NCBI GenBank assembly: GCA_026706325.1
Contig: JAPOYZ010000072.1
Location: 1-8,831 of the forward strand
DNA from: Candidatus Aminicenantota bacterium
Lineage (GTDB): Bacteria > Acidobacteriota > UBA6911 > RPQK01 > JAJDTT01
DNA length: 8,831 nucleotides
Direction: 5' to 3'
Shown here: positions 1 to 7,111 of the stretch, in pieces
Layout: the number at the start of each line of letters is the position of its first letter
How positions within the stretch are numbered: position 1 is the first letter of the stretch
The notes under the pieces: model-generated
Seen by the model: only the letters and a program-made list of their open reading frames with translations
Database searches by the model: none
What the model was told of the DNA's origin: nothing
Made by a program: the position numbers and the translations under genes

Positions 1-1
1 G

Positions 2-1696
2 CTTCTGGCCTCGCCCCGCTACGGGGAACGCATGGCGGCGGTCTGGCTCGATCTGGCCCGCTACGCCGATACCGACGGCTATCAGGACGACGAGCCTCGA
101 ATCATGTGGAGATGGCGCGACTGGGTCGTCGACTCGCTGAATCAGAATCTCTCGTTCGACCAGTTCACGATCCAGCAGTTGGCCGGAGACCTGCTGCCTG
201 ACCCGAACCCGGAACAAAAACTGGCCACCGGTTTTCTGCGCAACAACCGGGTCAACGGCGAAGGCGGGTCCATCGCCGACGAGTTTCGCGTCGAGTACGC
301 CGTCGACCGCGTCAACACCGTCTCGACCGCCTGGATGGGACTCACGGTCGGCTGTGCGCGTTGTCACGATCACAAGTACGATCCCATCTCCCAGACCGAG
401 TTCTACCGCCTGTTCGCCTTCTTCAACAAAATTTCCGAACCGGGCACCTATCGGCGTAGCGCCGCGCCCACCATCAAGGTGCCGCCGCGAGTCGTTCAGC
501 GCCAATTGGACCGGATCCATCGAGAGCTTCAGGTCCTGGATCGGGATACGCCTGAGTACACCGAGCTCGAGACCCGGCATCGGCGGCTGTGGGAACAGGT
601 TCCCGCCACCATGATCATGCGGGAGGACGAGGCCCGGGAGACCTTCGTCCTGGGACGCGGACAATACGATCAACCGGGCGCCAAGGTGGCTCCGGGCGTC
701 CCCGAGGTCCTGCCCCCTCTGCCGCCGGGCGGGTCAGCCAATCGTCTGCGGCTGGCCCGGTGGCTGGTAGATCCGTCCCATCCCCTCACCGCGCGCGTGG
801 CGGCGAACCGTTTGTGGCAAACTCACTTCGGGTCGGGACTGGTGCCGACGCCCGAGGACTTCGGAGTGCAGGGAGAGCCGCCGACCCATCCCCTTCTGCT
901 CGATTGGCTGGCCAGCGAGCTGATCCGGCTGAAATGGGACGTCAAGGCTTTCCAGCGAATGATCGTCACCAGCGCCACCTACCTGGAGTCGTCGAAGCTG
1001 ACGCCGGCCCTGCTGGAGAGGGATCCGGCCAACCGTCTCCTGGCACGGGGTCCAAGATTGCGCCTGCCTGCCGAGATGATTCGGGATCAGGCCTTGGCGG
1101 TGAGCGGTCTTCTGGTCGGGTCGGTCGGGGGACCGTCGGTCAAACCATATCAGCCGGCCGGAATCTGGGACGAGATCGCGGGCGGCTCCACCGGCGCCTA
1201 CAAGAAAGGCTACGAGCAGGGGACCGGCGCCCATCTCTACCGCCGCAGCCTCTACTCTTTCTGGCGGCGCACCATTCATCCTCCCGGGATGGAGGTCTTC
1301 GACGCTCCGAGCCGGGAGGTCTGCACCTCACGGCGCGAGCGAACCAACACGCCGCTCCAGGCGTTGACACTCATGAACGACGTGACCTACGTCGAGGCGG
1401 CCCGTGCTCTTGCCCAGCGGCTGATCCGGGAGGGCGGTCCCACCGACGAGGACCGCGTGGAATTCGGTTTCCGGCTGGTCACTTCACGCCGGCCCGAGCC
1501 CGCGGAAATCGAGGTGCTGAGGCGCGGTCTCCAGCGCCATCGGTCGGCCTACGAGAACGATCCCGCGGCTGCCGCGAAGTTGGTCAAGATTGGCGAGTCC
1601 GCATTGGGTCCTGAGATGGACGCCGTGGAACTGGCCGCCCACACCGCCTTGGCGAACGGCCTGTTGAATCTGGACGAGACCATCCACCGGGAGTGA
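2..1696 (+). CDS. DUF1549/DUF1553 (PSD1-type) protein, 5' end outside window
   Basis: The reading frame is open from base 2, and the codons before the first ATG (base 32) already encode LLASPRYGER, a usual DUF1549 sequence, so the true start lies upstream. Counting from the base-32 Met, residues 1 to about 150 are the end of DUF1549, with RYADTDGYQDD and the CxxCH-containing motif CARCHDHKYDP (Cys108, Cys111, His112). Residues about 240-480 match DUF1553, with RLARWLVDPSHPLTARV, ANRLWQTHFG, PTPEDFG, SLYSFWRRT and RTNTPLQALTLMND. Full-length relatives usually add an N-terminal cytochrome c-like PSCyt1 domain, which would be off the window. The biochemical role of the family is unproven. Export and a link to redox or polymer breakdown are inferred from the CxxCH motif and the DUF1501 neighbour. 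The stop lies 8 bp before the preferred start of the next gene. Family assignment is confident; function is not. Confidence 0.93.
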   Translation, partial: LLASPRYGERMAAVWLDLARYADTDGYQDDEPRIMWRWRDWVVDSLNQNLSFDQFTIQQLAGDLLPDPNPEQKLATGFLRNNRVNGEGGSIADEFRVEYAVDRVNTVSTAWMGLTVGCARCHDHKYDPISQTEFYRLFAFFNKISEPGTYRRSAAPTIKVPPRVVQRQLDRIHRELQVLDRDTPEYTELETRHRRLWEQVPATMIMREDEARETFVLGRGQYDQPGAKVAPGVPEVLPPLPPGGSANRLRLARWLVDPSHPLTARVAANRLWQTHFGSGLVPTPEDFGVQGEPPTHPLLLDWLASELIRLKWDVKAFQRMIVTSATYLESSKLTPALLERDPANRLLARGPRLRLPAEMIRDQALAVSGLLVGSVGGPSVKPYQPAGIWDEIAGGSTGAYKKGYEQGTGAHLYRRSLYSFWRRTIHPPGMEVFDAPSREVCTSRRERTNTPLQALTLMNDVTYVEAARALAQRLIREGGPTDEDRVEFGFRLVTSRRPEPAEIEVLRRGLQRHRSAYENDPAAAAKLVKIGESALGPEMDAVELAAHTALANGLLNLDETIHRE

Positions 1697-1704
1697 AGAA
1701 ACCG

Positions 1705-3174
1705 ATGACTTCTCCCACGCATCCAATCGCCAAAGCTCGAGAGCTGTTGACCCGGCGCCACTTCTTCGGCCGGTCGGGAATGGGAATCGGCGCGGCGGCG
1801 CTGAGTTCACTGCTGGCGGACGACCTCTCCGCCGCCCCGCTGGCGAGTCCCGGAGCAGCAGCCGGTGGGACCGGACTCCCGCATTTCGAGCCCAGGGCCA
1901 AGCGGGTGATCTATCTGTGCCAGGCGGGAGGACCGGCCCAGATGGACCTCTTCGACTACAAGCCGGGCCTGCGGGAAATGTTCGACGTCGATTTCCCCGA
2001 CTCGGTGCGGCAGGGCCAGCGCCTGACCACCATGACCTCGGGCCAGGATCGATTCCCGGTGGTGCCGTCCATCTTCGAATTCCGCCGGCACGGAGAGTGC
2101 GGCGCCTGGGTCAGCGAGTTGCTGCCGCACACGGCGGGCGTGGTCGATCGGCTCTGCCTGATCAAGTCGATGCACACCGAGGCCATCAACCACGACCCCG
2201 CCATCACGCTGATGCAGACCGGGTTCGAGAGGTCGGGACGGCCCAGTCTGGGGGCGTGGCTCTCCTACGGCTTGGGAAGCGGGAACCGGGACCTGCCCAC
2301 CTTCGTGGTCATGACCTCCAACTCCAAGTCGGGGTCGCAACCGCTGTACAAGCGCCTGTGGGGCAGCGGTTTCCTGCCCACCCGGCACCAGGGGGTGAGG
2401 TTCCGAGGCGTCGGCGATCCGGTCCTCCACCTCTCCAACCCGCCGGGAATGGACAGCGCCACGCGGCGGCGCATTCTGGACGACGTCGCCCGGTTGAACG
2501 AGTTGAAGCAGGCCGAGTTCGGAGACCCTGAGATCACCACCCGAATCGCCCAGTACGAGCTGGCGTTCCGGATGCAGACCTCTGTTCCCGAGCTGGCGGA
2601 CCTGTCCGACGAACCGGAACACATCTTTACGCTCTACGGTGAAGACGCCCGCGAACGGGGCACCTACGCCTCCCATTGCCTGATGGCCCGGCGGTTGGTG
2701 GAGAGAGGAGTGCGCTTCGTTCAATTGTTCCACCGGGGCTGGGATCAGCACCAGGATCTGCCCAAGGACCTGGCCGGCCAGTGCAAGAGCACGGACCGGG
2801 CCACGGCCGCCCTGATCCTGGATCTGGAGCAACGAGGGATGCTGGAGGATACCCTCATCGTCTGGGGCGGCGAATTCGGACGGACCATCTACTGCCAGGG
2901 AGACTTGACCAAGGAGAACTACGGACGGGACCACCACCCCCGCTGCTTCACCATGTGGCTGGCCGGCGGCGGGGTCTCCGGCGGTCTGAGCTACGGGGAG
3001 ACAGACGACTTCAGCTACAACATCGCCAAGGATCCGGTTCACGTTCACGACCTGAACGCCACCATCCTGCATCTCCTGGGCATCGACCACCTGCGGCTGA
3101 CGCACAAGTTCCAGGGCCGGGACCATCGCCTGACCGACGTTCACGGCAAAGTGCTGAAACCGCTCCTGGCGTAG
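1705..3174 (+). CDS. DUF1501 family protein, Tat-exported
   Basis: This protein of about 489 residues belongs to DUF1501, which has an alkaline phosphatase/sulfatase-like fold and no assigned reaction. It opens with a twin-arginine signal, TRRHFFGRSG followed by a small-residue hydrophobic stretch ending near LSAAP, so it is probably exported folded. Family motifs run in order: LCQAGGPAQMDLFDYKPGL, INHDPAITLMQTG, PTFVVMTS, HCLMARRLVERGVRFVQLF, GWDQHQDL, DTLIVWGGEFGRT, NYGRDHHP and the closing HLLGIDHLRLTHKFQGRDH. The His and Asp residues in the last motifs are the likely metal or active-site ligands by analogy only. The frame is also open from a GTG at 1693, overlapping the previous stop by 4 bases. 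The ATG at 1705 is preferred because GGGAG (1689-1693) lies 11 nt before it, while the GTG has no room for a ribosome site. The short spacing implies one transcript with the DUF1553 gene, the standard partner. Confidence 0.93.
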   Translation: MTSPTHPIAKARELLTRRHFFGRSGMGIGAAALSSLLADDLSAAPLASPGAAAGGTGLPHFEPRAKRVIYLCQAGGPAQMDLFDYKPGLREMFDVDFPDSVRQGQRLTTMTSGQDRFPVVPSIFEFRRHGECGAWVSELLPHTAGVVDRLCLIKSMHTEAINHDPAITLMQTGFERSGRPSLGAWLSYGLGSGNRDLPTFVVMTSNSKSGSQPLYKRLWGSGFLPTRHQGVRFRGVGDPVLHLSNPPGMDSATRRRILDDVARLNELKQAEFGDPEITTRIAQYELAFRMQTSVPELADLSDEPEHIFTLYGEDARERGTYASHCLMARRLVERGVRFVQLFHRGWDQHQDLPKDLAGQCKSTDRATAALILDLEQRGMLEDTLIVWGGEFGRTIYCQGDLTKENYGRDHHPRCFTMWLAGGGVSGGLSYGETDDFSYNIAKDPVHVHDLNATILHLLGIDHLRLTHKFQGRDHRLTDVHGKVLKPLLA

Positions 3175-3201
3175 AGCGAGGAAAGAGAAAGGAGCGACGA
3201 C

Positions 3202-3378
3202 ATGGAGCGGCGGTTTTCTTACCGCCGAATAGGCCCGGCGACTTTCCTGTCGCCAGGAGCGGCGACTTTCCTGTCGCCGAACAGGGGGGTTAGGGGGACG
3301 GAGTCCCCCCTTACGCTTCCGCCGCAGTTGGGACTCCGTCGACCTGTTCAAATGGATTGTCAGGAAAACCGTAGGTAA
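3202..3378 (+). CDS. Possible 58-codon ORF built largely from repeat sequence
   Basis: An AAGGAG (3189-3194) lies 7 nt before an ATG at 3202, as good a translation start as any in the window. The frame stays open for 58 codons and stops with TAA at 3376-3378, only 5 nt before the TTG start of the downstream lipoprotein gene. The predicted peptide contains ATFLSP twice, encoded by two palindromic repeat units, and resembles no known protein. Three readings are possible: a leader peptide coupled to the next gene, the start of a third operon gene displaced by repeat insertion, or chance. The start signal is visible; translation is unproven. Confidence 0.22.
   Translation: MERRFSYRRIGPATFLSPGAATFLSPNRGVRGTESPLTLPPQLGLRRPVQMDCQENRR
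3204..3279 (+). repeat. Palindromic repeat cluster 1, three hairpin units
   Basis: There are three perfect hairpins. CGGCGGT/ACCGCCG lies at 3208-3214 and 3221-3227 with loop TTTCTT. GGCGAC/GTCGCC lies at 3237-3242 and 3249-3254 with loop TTTCCT. CGGCGAC/GTCGCCG lies at 3260-3266 and 3273-3279 with loop TTTCCT. Units 1 and 3 are preceded by GGAG and followed by GAA. The stems differ but stay paired, and the loops stay pyrimidine-rich. The cluster lies between the DUF1501 gene and the lipoprotein gene. It could weaken or stop transcription, or be a REP-like mobile repeat. Confidence 0.85.
3293..3340 (+). promoter_or_regulatory. Two mutually exclusive hairpins between genes
   Basis: GGGGGAC (3293-3299) pairs with GTCCCCC (3303-3309) across a GGA loop, giving a very stable 7-bp stem. 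The same bases are also half of an 11-bp perfect inverted repeat: GACGGAGTCCC (3297-3307) with GGGACTCCGTC (3330-3340), loop 22 nt. Only one can form at a time. Neither is followed by a T-run, so a classical intrinsic terminator is not supported. It may be a structured leader or part of the repeat family. Confidence 0.4.
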
Positions 3379-3383
3379 ACCAA

Positions 3384-5657
3384 TTGATCTTCAGACCTTC
3401 CAATAGGAACCGCCTCTTCATCCTGACCGCCGTCCTGGCACTGACAGGCTGCGTCCGAGACGTCACGGAGCAGGGAACTCTCCCCTACGGCCTGACCGAC
3501 AGGACCCTCTGGACCACCTCGCGCGTCATAGGATCTCCCGAACCGCCACCCCGATATCGCCTCCGGCGTGTCTTCCCCCAGCACACCTTCGAAAATCCCA
3601 TCTTCATCGCCCAGGACCCCAATTCGGAGCGCCTGCTAATCGCCGAGTACGGAGGCCGGATCTACAGCTTCCTGCCGAACGACGCCGATGCCGAAAAAGA
3701 CCTCTTCCTTGACTGGAACCGCCGCGTCTCCGCCTTTTCCTTCCATCCGAGCTACCGCGAGAACGGTCAGGTCTTCGTCTTCAGCCCCACCGACCCCAAG
3801 CTGGAAAACCAAAAGGACGAAGCGGGCAACCCGATCAAGCAGCTCAGCCGGGTCTCCCGATTCGAGCTGGAACCGCGCAGCGACCCGCCACGCCTGCGTC
3901 CCGAGTCGGAACAGATCATCATCCAGTGGCCCGCGGGAGGCCACAACGGCGGAGAAGCCATTATCGGCCCGGACGGCTACCTCTACATCGCCACCGGGGA
4001 CGGCACCAGTACCTCCGACCGGGAGCACACCGGCCAGGACATCGACGACCTGCTGGCGGTCATGATGCGGCTCGACGTGGAGCGGCCGGACCCGGGCCGG
4101 GCCTATTCCATCCCCCCGGACAACCCTTTCGTCGGCGTGCCCGGCGCCCGGGAGGAAATCTGGGCCTACGGCTTTCGCAATCCATGGCGCTTCAGCTTCG
4201 ATCCGGTCACCGGACAGCCCTGGGTCGGGGACGTGGGTCAGGATCTCTGGGAACTCATCGAGCTGGTCAGCCGGGGCAGCAATCACGGCTGGCCCGTGAT
4301 GGAGGGCTCACACCCCTTTCATCCCAAAACGAAGCCGGGTCCCACTCCCATCGTCTCGCCCGTGATGGAGCATCACCATCGTGAGGCCCGGTCCATCACC
4401 GGCGGCTACGTTTACCAGGGAGACAAGTTTCCGGAGCTGAAAGGCGCCTACCTCTACGGGGATTACTCGTACGGGAAGATGTGGGGGTTGCGGTACGACC
4501 ACGACCGGAAGGAAGTGGTCTGGCACCAGGAACTCGCCGACTCGTCCGTCAACATCGTCAGTCTCGGGGTAGGGCGAGACGGTTCCTTCTATGCCCTGGA
4601 TTACGACACCGGAGAGGTCTTCGAACTGGCCCGCCGACCGGAGCCGGAAGCGAGACCACCCTTTCCCCGAAAACTGAGCGAGACCGGATTGTTCGCATCG
4701 GTGAAGGACCATCGGCCGTCTCCCGGCGTCATCCCGTATACGGTGAACGTCCCCTTCTGGTCCGACGGCGCCGCCAAGGAGCGGTTTCTCGCTCTTCCGG
4801 GCGAGACGCGGATCAAGTTCAACAAACAAGGCACCTGGGAATTCGAAGAAGGCGCGGTGATGGTGAAGTCGTTCACCCTGGAAACCGAGGAAGGCAATCC
4901 GGAGACGCGCCGGTACATCGAAACCCGGCTCCTGGTGAATGAGGACGACCGGTGGGTGGGATACACCTACGCCTGGAACGACGAGCAGACCGATGCAGTG
5001 TTGGTGGAAGGAGAAGGCCGCGACCAGACCTATCAGATTCAGGACCAGCGGCTGCCCGGCGGACAGCGAAGCCAAGTCTGGCGCTACCCCAGCCGTGAGG
5101 AGTGCATGTACTGCCACTCCCGCGCTGCCGGCTTCGTGCTGGGAATGAACACGCGGCAGATGAACCGCGACCAGGACTACGGCGGGACCAAGGACAATCA
5201 GTTGCGAACGCTGAACCACATCGGAATCTTCCAGAAACCACTCGAAAAAACTCCGGCAGAATATCCAGCTCTGCCCGATCCCTTCGGGACGGATGCCGAC
5301 GTGGAATCGCGCACCCGTGCCTATCTCCAAGTGAACTGCGCCATGTGCCATGCCCCGAGCGGCGGAGGAAACTCCCGATTCAACCTGGTCTACACGGCGG
5401 AACCGGACAAGGTCCGCCTGATCGACGAGTCGCCGATTCACGACACCATGGGAGTGGCCAACGCCCGGCTCGTAGCCCCGGGCGATCCCGAGCGGTCGGT
5501 CCTCTACCGGCGGCTGATGGTAAGAGGCCTCAACCAAATGCCCCCGACCAGCACCAACCGAATCGACCAGCGCGGCGCGGAGCTGGTGGCCGATTGGATC
5601 CGCCACCTCGGCACCGAGTCCAAACTCGCCGCGAAAGCGCCAGGAGCGACTTTCTAG
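3384..5657 (+). CDS. Lipoprotein: PQQ glucose/sorbosone dehydrogenase-like domain plus diheme cytochrome c
   Basis: This 757-residue protein probably oxidises a sugar or other alcohol outside the cytoplasm and passes electrons to its own hemes. Residues 1-23 are a lipoprotein signal (NRLFILTAVLALTGC, lipid-modified Cys23). Residues about 50-410 form a GSDH-type beta-propeller: GGHNGGEAIIGPDGYLYIAT (His187 in the catalytic-base position), AYGFRNPWRFSFDP (Arg265-Asn266) and GGYVYQGDKFPELKGAYLYG. Residues about 430-745 resemble the SO2930/HNE_0200 diheme family (TIGR03806), with heme sites CMYCH (574-578) and CAMCH (652-656); Met residues in GMNTRQM and NQMPPTS could be axial ligands. An in-frame TAG at 3372-3374 forces a downstream start, and the TTG at 3384 is the only choice that keeps the whole signal; GTAGGT (3371-3376) may bind ribosomes weakly. 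The last codons and stop (GATF, TAG) come from a palindromic repeat. Substrate is unknown and true PQQ binding is inferred. Confidence 0.9.
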   Translation: MIFRPSNRNRLFILTAVLALTGCVRDVTEQGTLPYGLTDRTLWTTSRVIGSPEPPPRYRLRRVFPQHTFENPIFIAQDPNSERLLIAEYGGRIYSFLPNDADAEKDLFLDWNRRVSAFSFHPSYRENGQVFVFSPTDPKLENQKDEAGNPIKQLSRVSRFELEPRSDPPRLRPESEQIIIQWPAGGHNGGEAIIGPDGYLYIATGDGTSTSDREHTGQDIDDLLAVMMRLDVERPDPGRAYSIPPDNPFVGVPGAREEIWAYGFRNPWRFSFDPVTGQPWVGDVGQDLWELIELVSRGSNHGWPVMEGSHPFHPKTKPGPTPIVSPVMEHHHREARSITGGYVYQGDKFPELKGAYLYGDYSYGKMWGLRYDHDRKEVVWHQELADSSVNIVSLGVGRDGSFYALDYDTGEVFELARRPEPEARPPFPRKLSETGLFASVKDHRPSPGVIPYTVNVPFWSDGAAKERFLALPGETRIKFNKQGTWEFEEGAVMVKSFTLETEEGNPETRRYIETRLLVNEDDRWVGYTYAWNDEQTDAVLVEGEGRDQTYQIQDQRLPGGQRSQVWRYPSREECMYCHSRAAGFVLGMNTRQMNRDQDYGGTKDNQLRTLNHIGIFQKPLEKTPAEYPALPDPFGTDADVESRTRAYLQVNCAMCHAPSGGGNSRFNLVYTAEPDKVRLIDESPIHDTMGVANARLVAPGDPERSVLYRRLMVRGLNQMPPTSTNRIDQRGAELVADWIRHLGTESKLAAKAPGATF

Positions 5658-5717
5658 TCGCCCGTTGGGGACGACGGCTTTCCAGCCGCCTGGAGCGGCG
5701 GTATCCCTGCCGCCGAA
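5643..5717 (+). repeat. Palindromic repeat cluster 2, overlapping a stop codon
   Basis: There are three units of the same family. GCGAC/GTCGC lies at 5646-5650 and 5657-5661 with loop TTTCTA. CGGCT/AGCCG lies at 5675-5679 and 5684-5688 with loop TTCC. CGGCGG/CCGCCG lies at 5696-5701 and 5710-5715. The TAG of the lipoprotein gene is formed by the loop-stem junction of the first unit (5655-5657). The cluster lies between convergent genes, so the hairpins could help end transcription from the left, though T-runs are absent. Confidence 0.8.
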
Positions 5718-5798
5718 TGGGAAAGGCGATGTCCAAGAGTCGTCCTGGCGTGTCGTGATCTCGAATGGAGCGCCCGGCCAGATCAACGCGGCGGCAAA

Positions 5799-5812
5799 GG
5801 CGATGTCTCGCC
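5799..5812 (-). terminator. Weak candidate terminator after the minus-strand gene pair
   Basis: GGCGA (5799-5803) pairs with TCGCC (5808-5812). Read on the minus strand it begins 3 nt after the stop codon at 5816-5818 and is followed by TTTG. The stem is only 5 bp and the T tract only 3, so termination is uncertain. It could also be a decayed member of the neighbouring repeat family. Confidence 0.25.
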
Positions 5813-5815
5813 GGC

Positions 5816-6412
5816 TCAGTCCGCACCAGTCAACCGCAGCCACTTGCCTTCGTGGAAGTAGTGAACCGTGGAGGCCTTCTCAAGAAAGGCATCATTGATG
5901 CCTTGATGATCGAGCGGTGGCGGCTTCGGGCCTCCGTAGGCTTGGTAGTGGGACAAGATGTAATCGGCCCCGACTGGGCTCAGCCCACGCGAATAGCCGA
6001 TCCGTCCGCCTCCGATACCTTGCAAATAATGCCTGTCCGGGGCCGATGCGGATTCGGCGCGAACTCGGCCGTTCTCATCGATCACAACAATTGCTGATGA
6101 CCGATTTCGAGAGCAGAGCGCAGCCCACTGCGTTCGTCCGGCTTCCATGAACTCGCCTGAGACGACGTTGTGAGGCCGGTCGTAGGGCGGAGGGATCGAG
6201 CCCGGACCTGCGTTGCTCCAGGTCTGAGGAATCGAGCAGCCTTGGTCGGAAAGTGCCTTTCGGATGGCCGGCGGGACCTTCTCAAATACTGCAGGGGCCA
6301 GGCGCACGATCTCCTCGTCCGCGACGCTCCAGGGGTCCTGAGTGTGAACCGAGACACTCGTCGCCCCGATCAACAGCAGAAATATCAAGCTACGGGACAC
6401 GTCTGCCGTCAT
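5816..6412 (-). CDS. Secreted protein of unknown function, two cysteines
   Basis: This 198-residue protein starts with a signal peptide (hydrophobic core SLIFLLLIGATSV, likely cleaved near residue 24-25), so it should be periplasmic or released. The mature part holds two cysteines, Cys59 (QGCSIPQTW) and Cys100 (WAALCSRNRS), that could form a disulfide, and the segments NVVSGEFMEAGRTQWAALCS and SSAIVVIDENGRV. The CSIPQ, NVVSGEF and WAALCS spacing resembles uncharacterised secreted bacterial proteins I have seen, but I cannot name a family or an active site. The tail, HYFHEGKWLRLTGAD, is polar. The ATG at 6412 has only a weak ribosome site. Its first 23 bases overlap the end of the upstream membrane-protein gene, so it is probably translated by coupling, and the two products may work together. 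The gene faces the lipoprotein gene tail to tail, with repeats between them. Confidence 0.75.
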   Translation of the reverse strand: MTADVSRSLIFLLLIGATSVSVHTQDPWSVADEEIVRLAPAVFEKVPPAIRKALSDQGCSIPQTWSNAGPGSIPPPYDRPHNVVSGEFMEAGRTQWAALCSRNRSSAIVVIDENGRVRAESASAPDRHYLQGIGGGRIGYSRGLSPVGADYILSHYQAYGGPKPPPLDHQGINDAFLEKASTVHYFHEGKWLRLTGAD

Positions 6413-6884
6413 GCCTCGATACCCTAAGTCGCCGCGCCAAGATCCAGTGCGGAAGGAAGACCAGAACGTCGATCAACATCACGATGCCCACCAGCGCCAG
6501 ACTTTGGCGGGCATGTCTGCGTTCGACTCGGAGCACGCTACGGTAGCTCTCCTTCCGCCTTCGAGTGGTCTCGTCCTCGGTAATTTCCGGCCCTCCCTGC
6601 GGCGCCGTTGCAACTCCTCTGTGAGTGACCCTATAAGCTTTTCCACCGTCCGGGCCTGTCCCACGGACAGGTGGAGTCGACCATTGAACGTAGGACACAG
6701 ATCGAGGCGAATTGCGGAATGAGTCATTGGACCGGTGCCGTTCGTACTCGTAAGCATTCAGGGTGAACTCGGGGTAGGCGAGCTGAAGCAGGTCATAGAG
6801 ACCGACTCCCAGGGCGATGATGAAGCAAAGCAGGGAAACGAAGCAGACGGCCAGCCCATAGATCTCGATGGAGGACTTTTTCAC
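6390..6884 (-). CDS. Two-helix membrane protein of unknown function
   Basis: This 164-residue protein has two hydrophobic segments, residues about 10-33 (LAVCFVSLLCFIIALGVGLY) and about 129-150 (ALVGIVMLIDVLVFLPHWIL), with a polar, Arg-rich stretch of about 95 residues between them. With Lys2-Lys3 at the start and RRLR after the second helix, both ends are probably cytoplasmic and the middle part lies outside. The opening MKKSSIEIYGLAVCFV resembles a widespread uncharacterised membrane family; I know of no function. The start is a GTG at 6884-6882; a stop lies in frame a few codons upstream, and the GAGGGAG before it is unusually far away (about 14 nt). The 3' end overlaps the next minus-strand gene by 23 bp, so the two form a small operon. 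A candidate promoter sits at 6937-6945. Confidence 0.75.
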   Translation of the reverse strand: MKKSSIEIYGLAVCFVSLLCFIIALGVGLYDLLQLAYPEFTLNAYEYERHRSNDSFRNSPRSVSYVQWSTPPVRGTGPDGGKAYRVTHRGVATAPQGGPEITEDETTRRRKESYRSVLRVERRHARQSLALVGIVMLIDVLVFLPHWILARRLRVSRHDGRRVP

Positions 6885-6936
6885 GGATCGAACTTCGCTC
6901 CCTCATTGGATCGGTTTACCGGAGTGATTTAACCGA

Positions 6937-6945
6937 ATTGTAGCA
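6937..6945 (-). promoter_or_regulatory. Candidate extended -10 promoter for the minus-strand gene pair
   Basis: On the minus strand the sequence reads TGCTACAAT, a TG-n-TATAAT-like extended -10. No good -35 lies 16-18 nt upstream, which extended -10 promoters can tolerate. Initiation would fall near 6930 and leave an untranslated leader of about 45 nt before the GTG at 6884. The leader holds a 6-bp inverted repeat (6911-6916 with 6931-6936). Confidence 0.35.
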
Positions 6946-7111
6946 AACATGGTCCCAGGCCCCCTCCCTCTGTGGTCCGCACAAAAACTTCAGAGTGGAT
7001 CGGGGGTAAGCGTGGTCGGCGAGATGTCCTCAAGACGCCCATTACGAAGAGGGAGGCCAGCAGAACCTGCCCCAAGCGGACGCTCGGTACAAGGATTTCA
7101 TCATTTCTCCC

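Noticed and set aside
3204..3279. Intrinsic terminator for the DUF1501 transcript
   Set aside because: The hairpins are strong but are followed by GAA or AGG rather than a T-run, and the same units occur elsewhere as repeats.
1807..3351. A 514-codon open frame on the minus strand opposite the DUF1501 gene
   Set aside because: The plus strand carries the full ordered DUF1501 motifs and a Tat signal. Long antisense frames are common in GC-rich genes, and this one has no recognisable motif or ribosome site.
3328..3356. Sigma-70 promoter for the lipoprotein gene (TTGGGA, 17 nt, AATGGA)
   Set aside because: The -10 matches at only two positions, and no better pair was found in the gap.
4308..5843. 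A 511-codon open frame on the minus strand opposite the diheme lipoprotein gene
   Set aside because: It is antisense to clear heme-binding and GSDH motifs, runs across the repeat cluster, and has no domain-like sequence.
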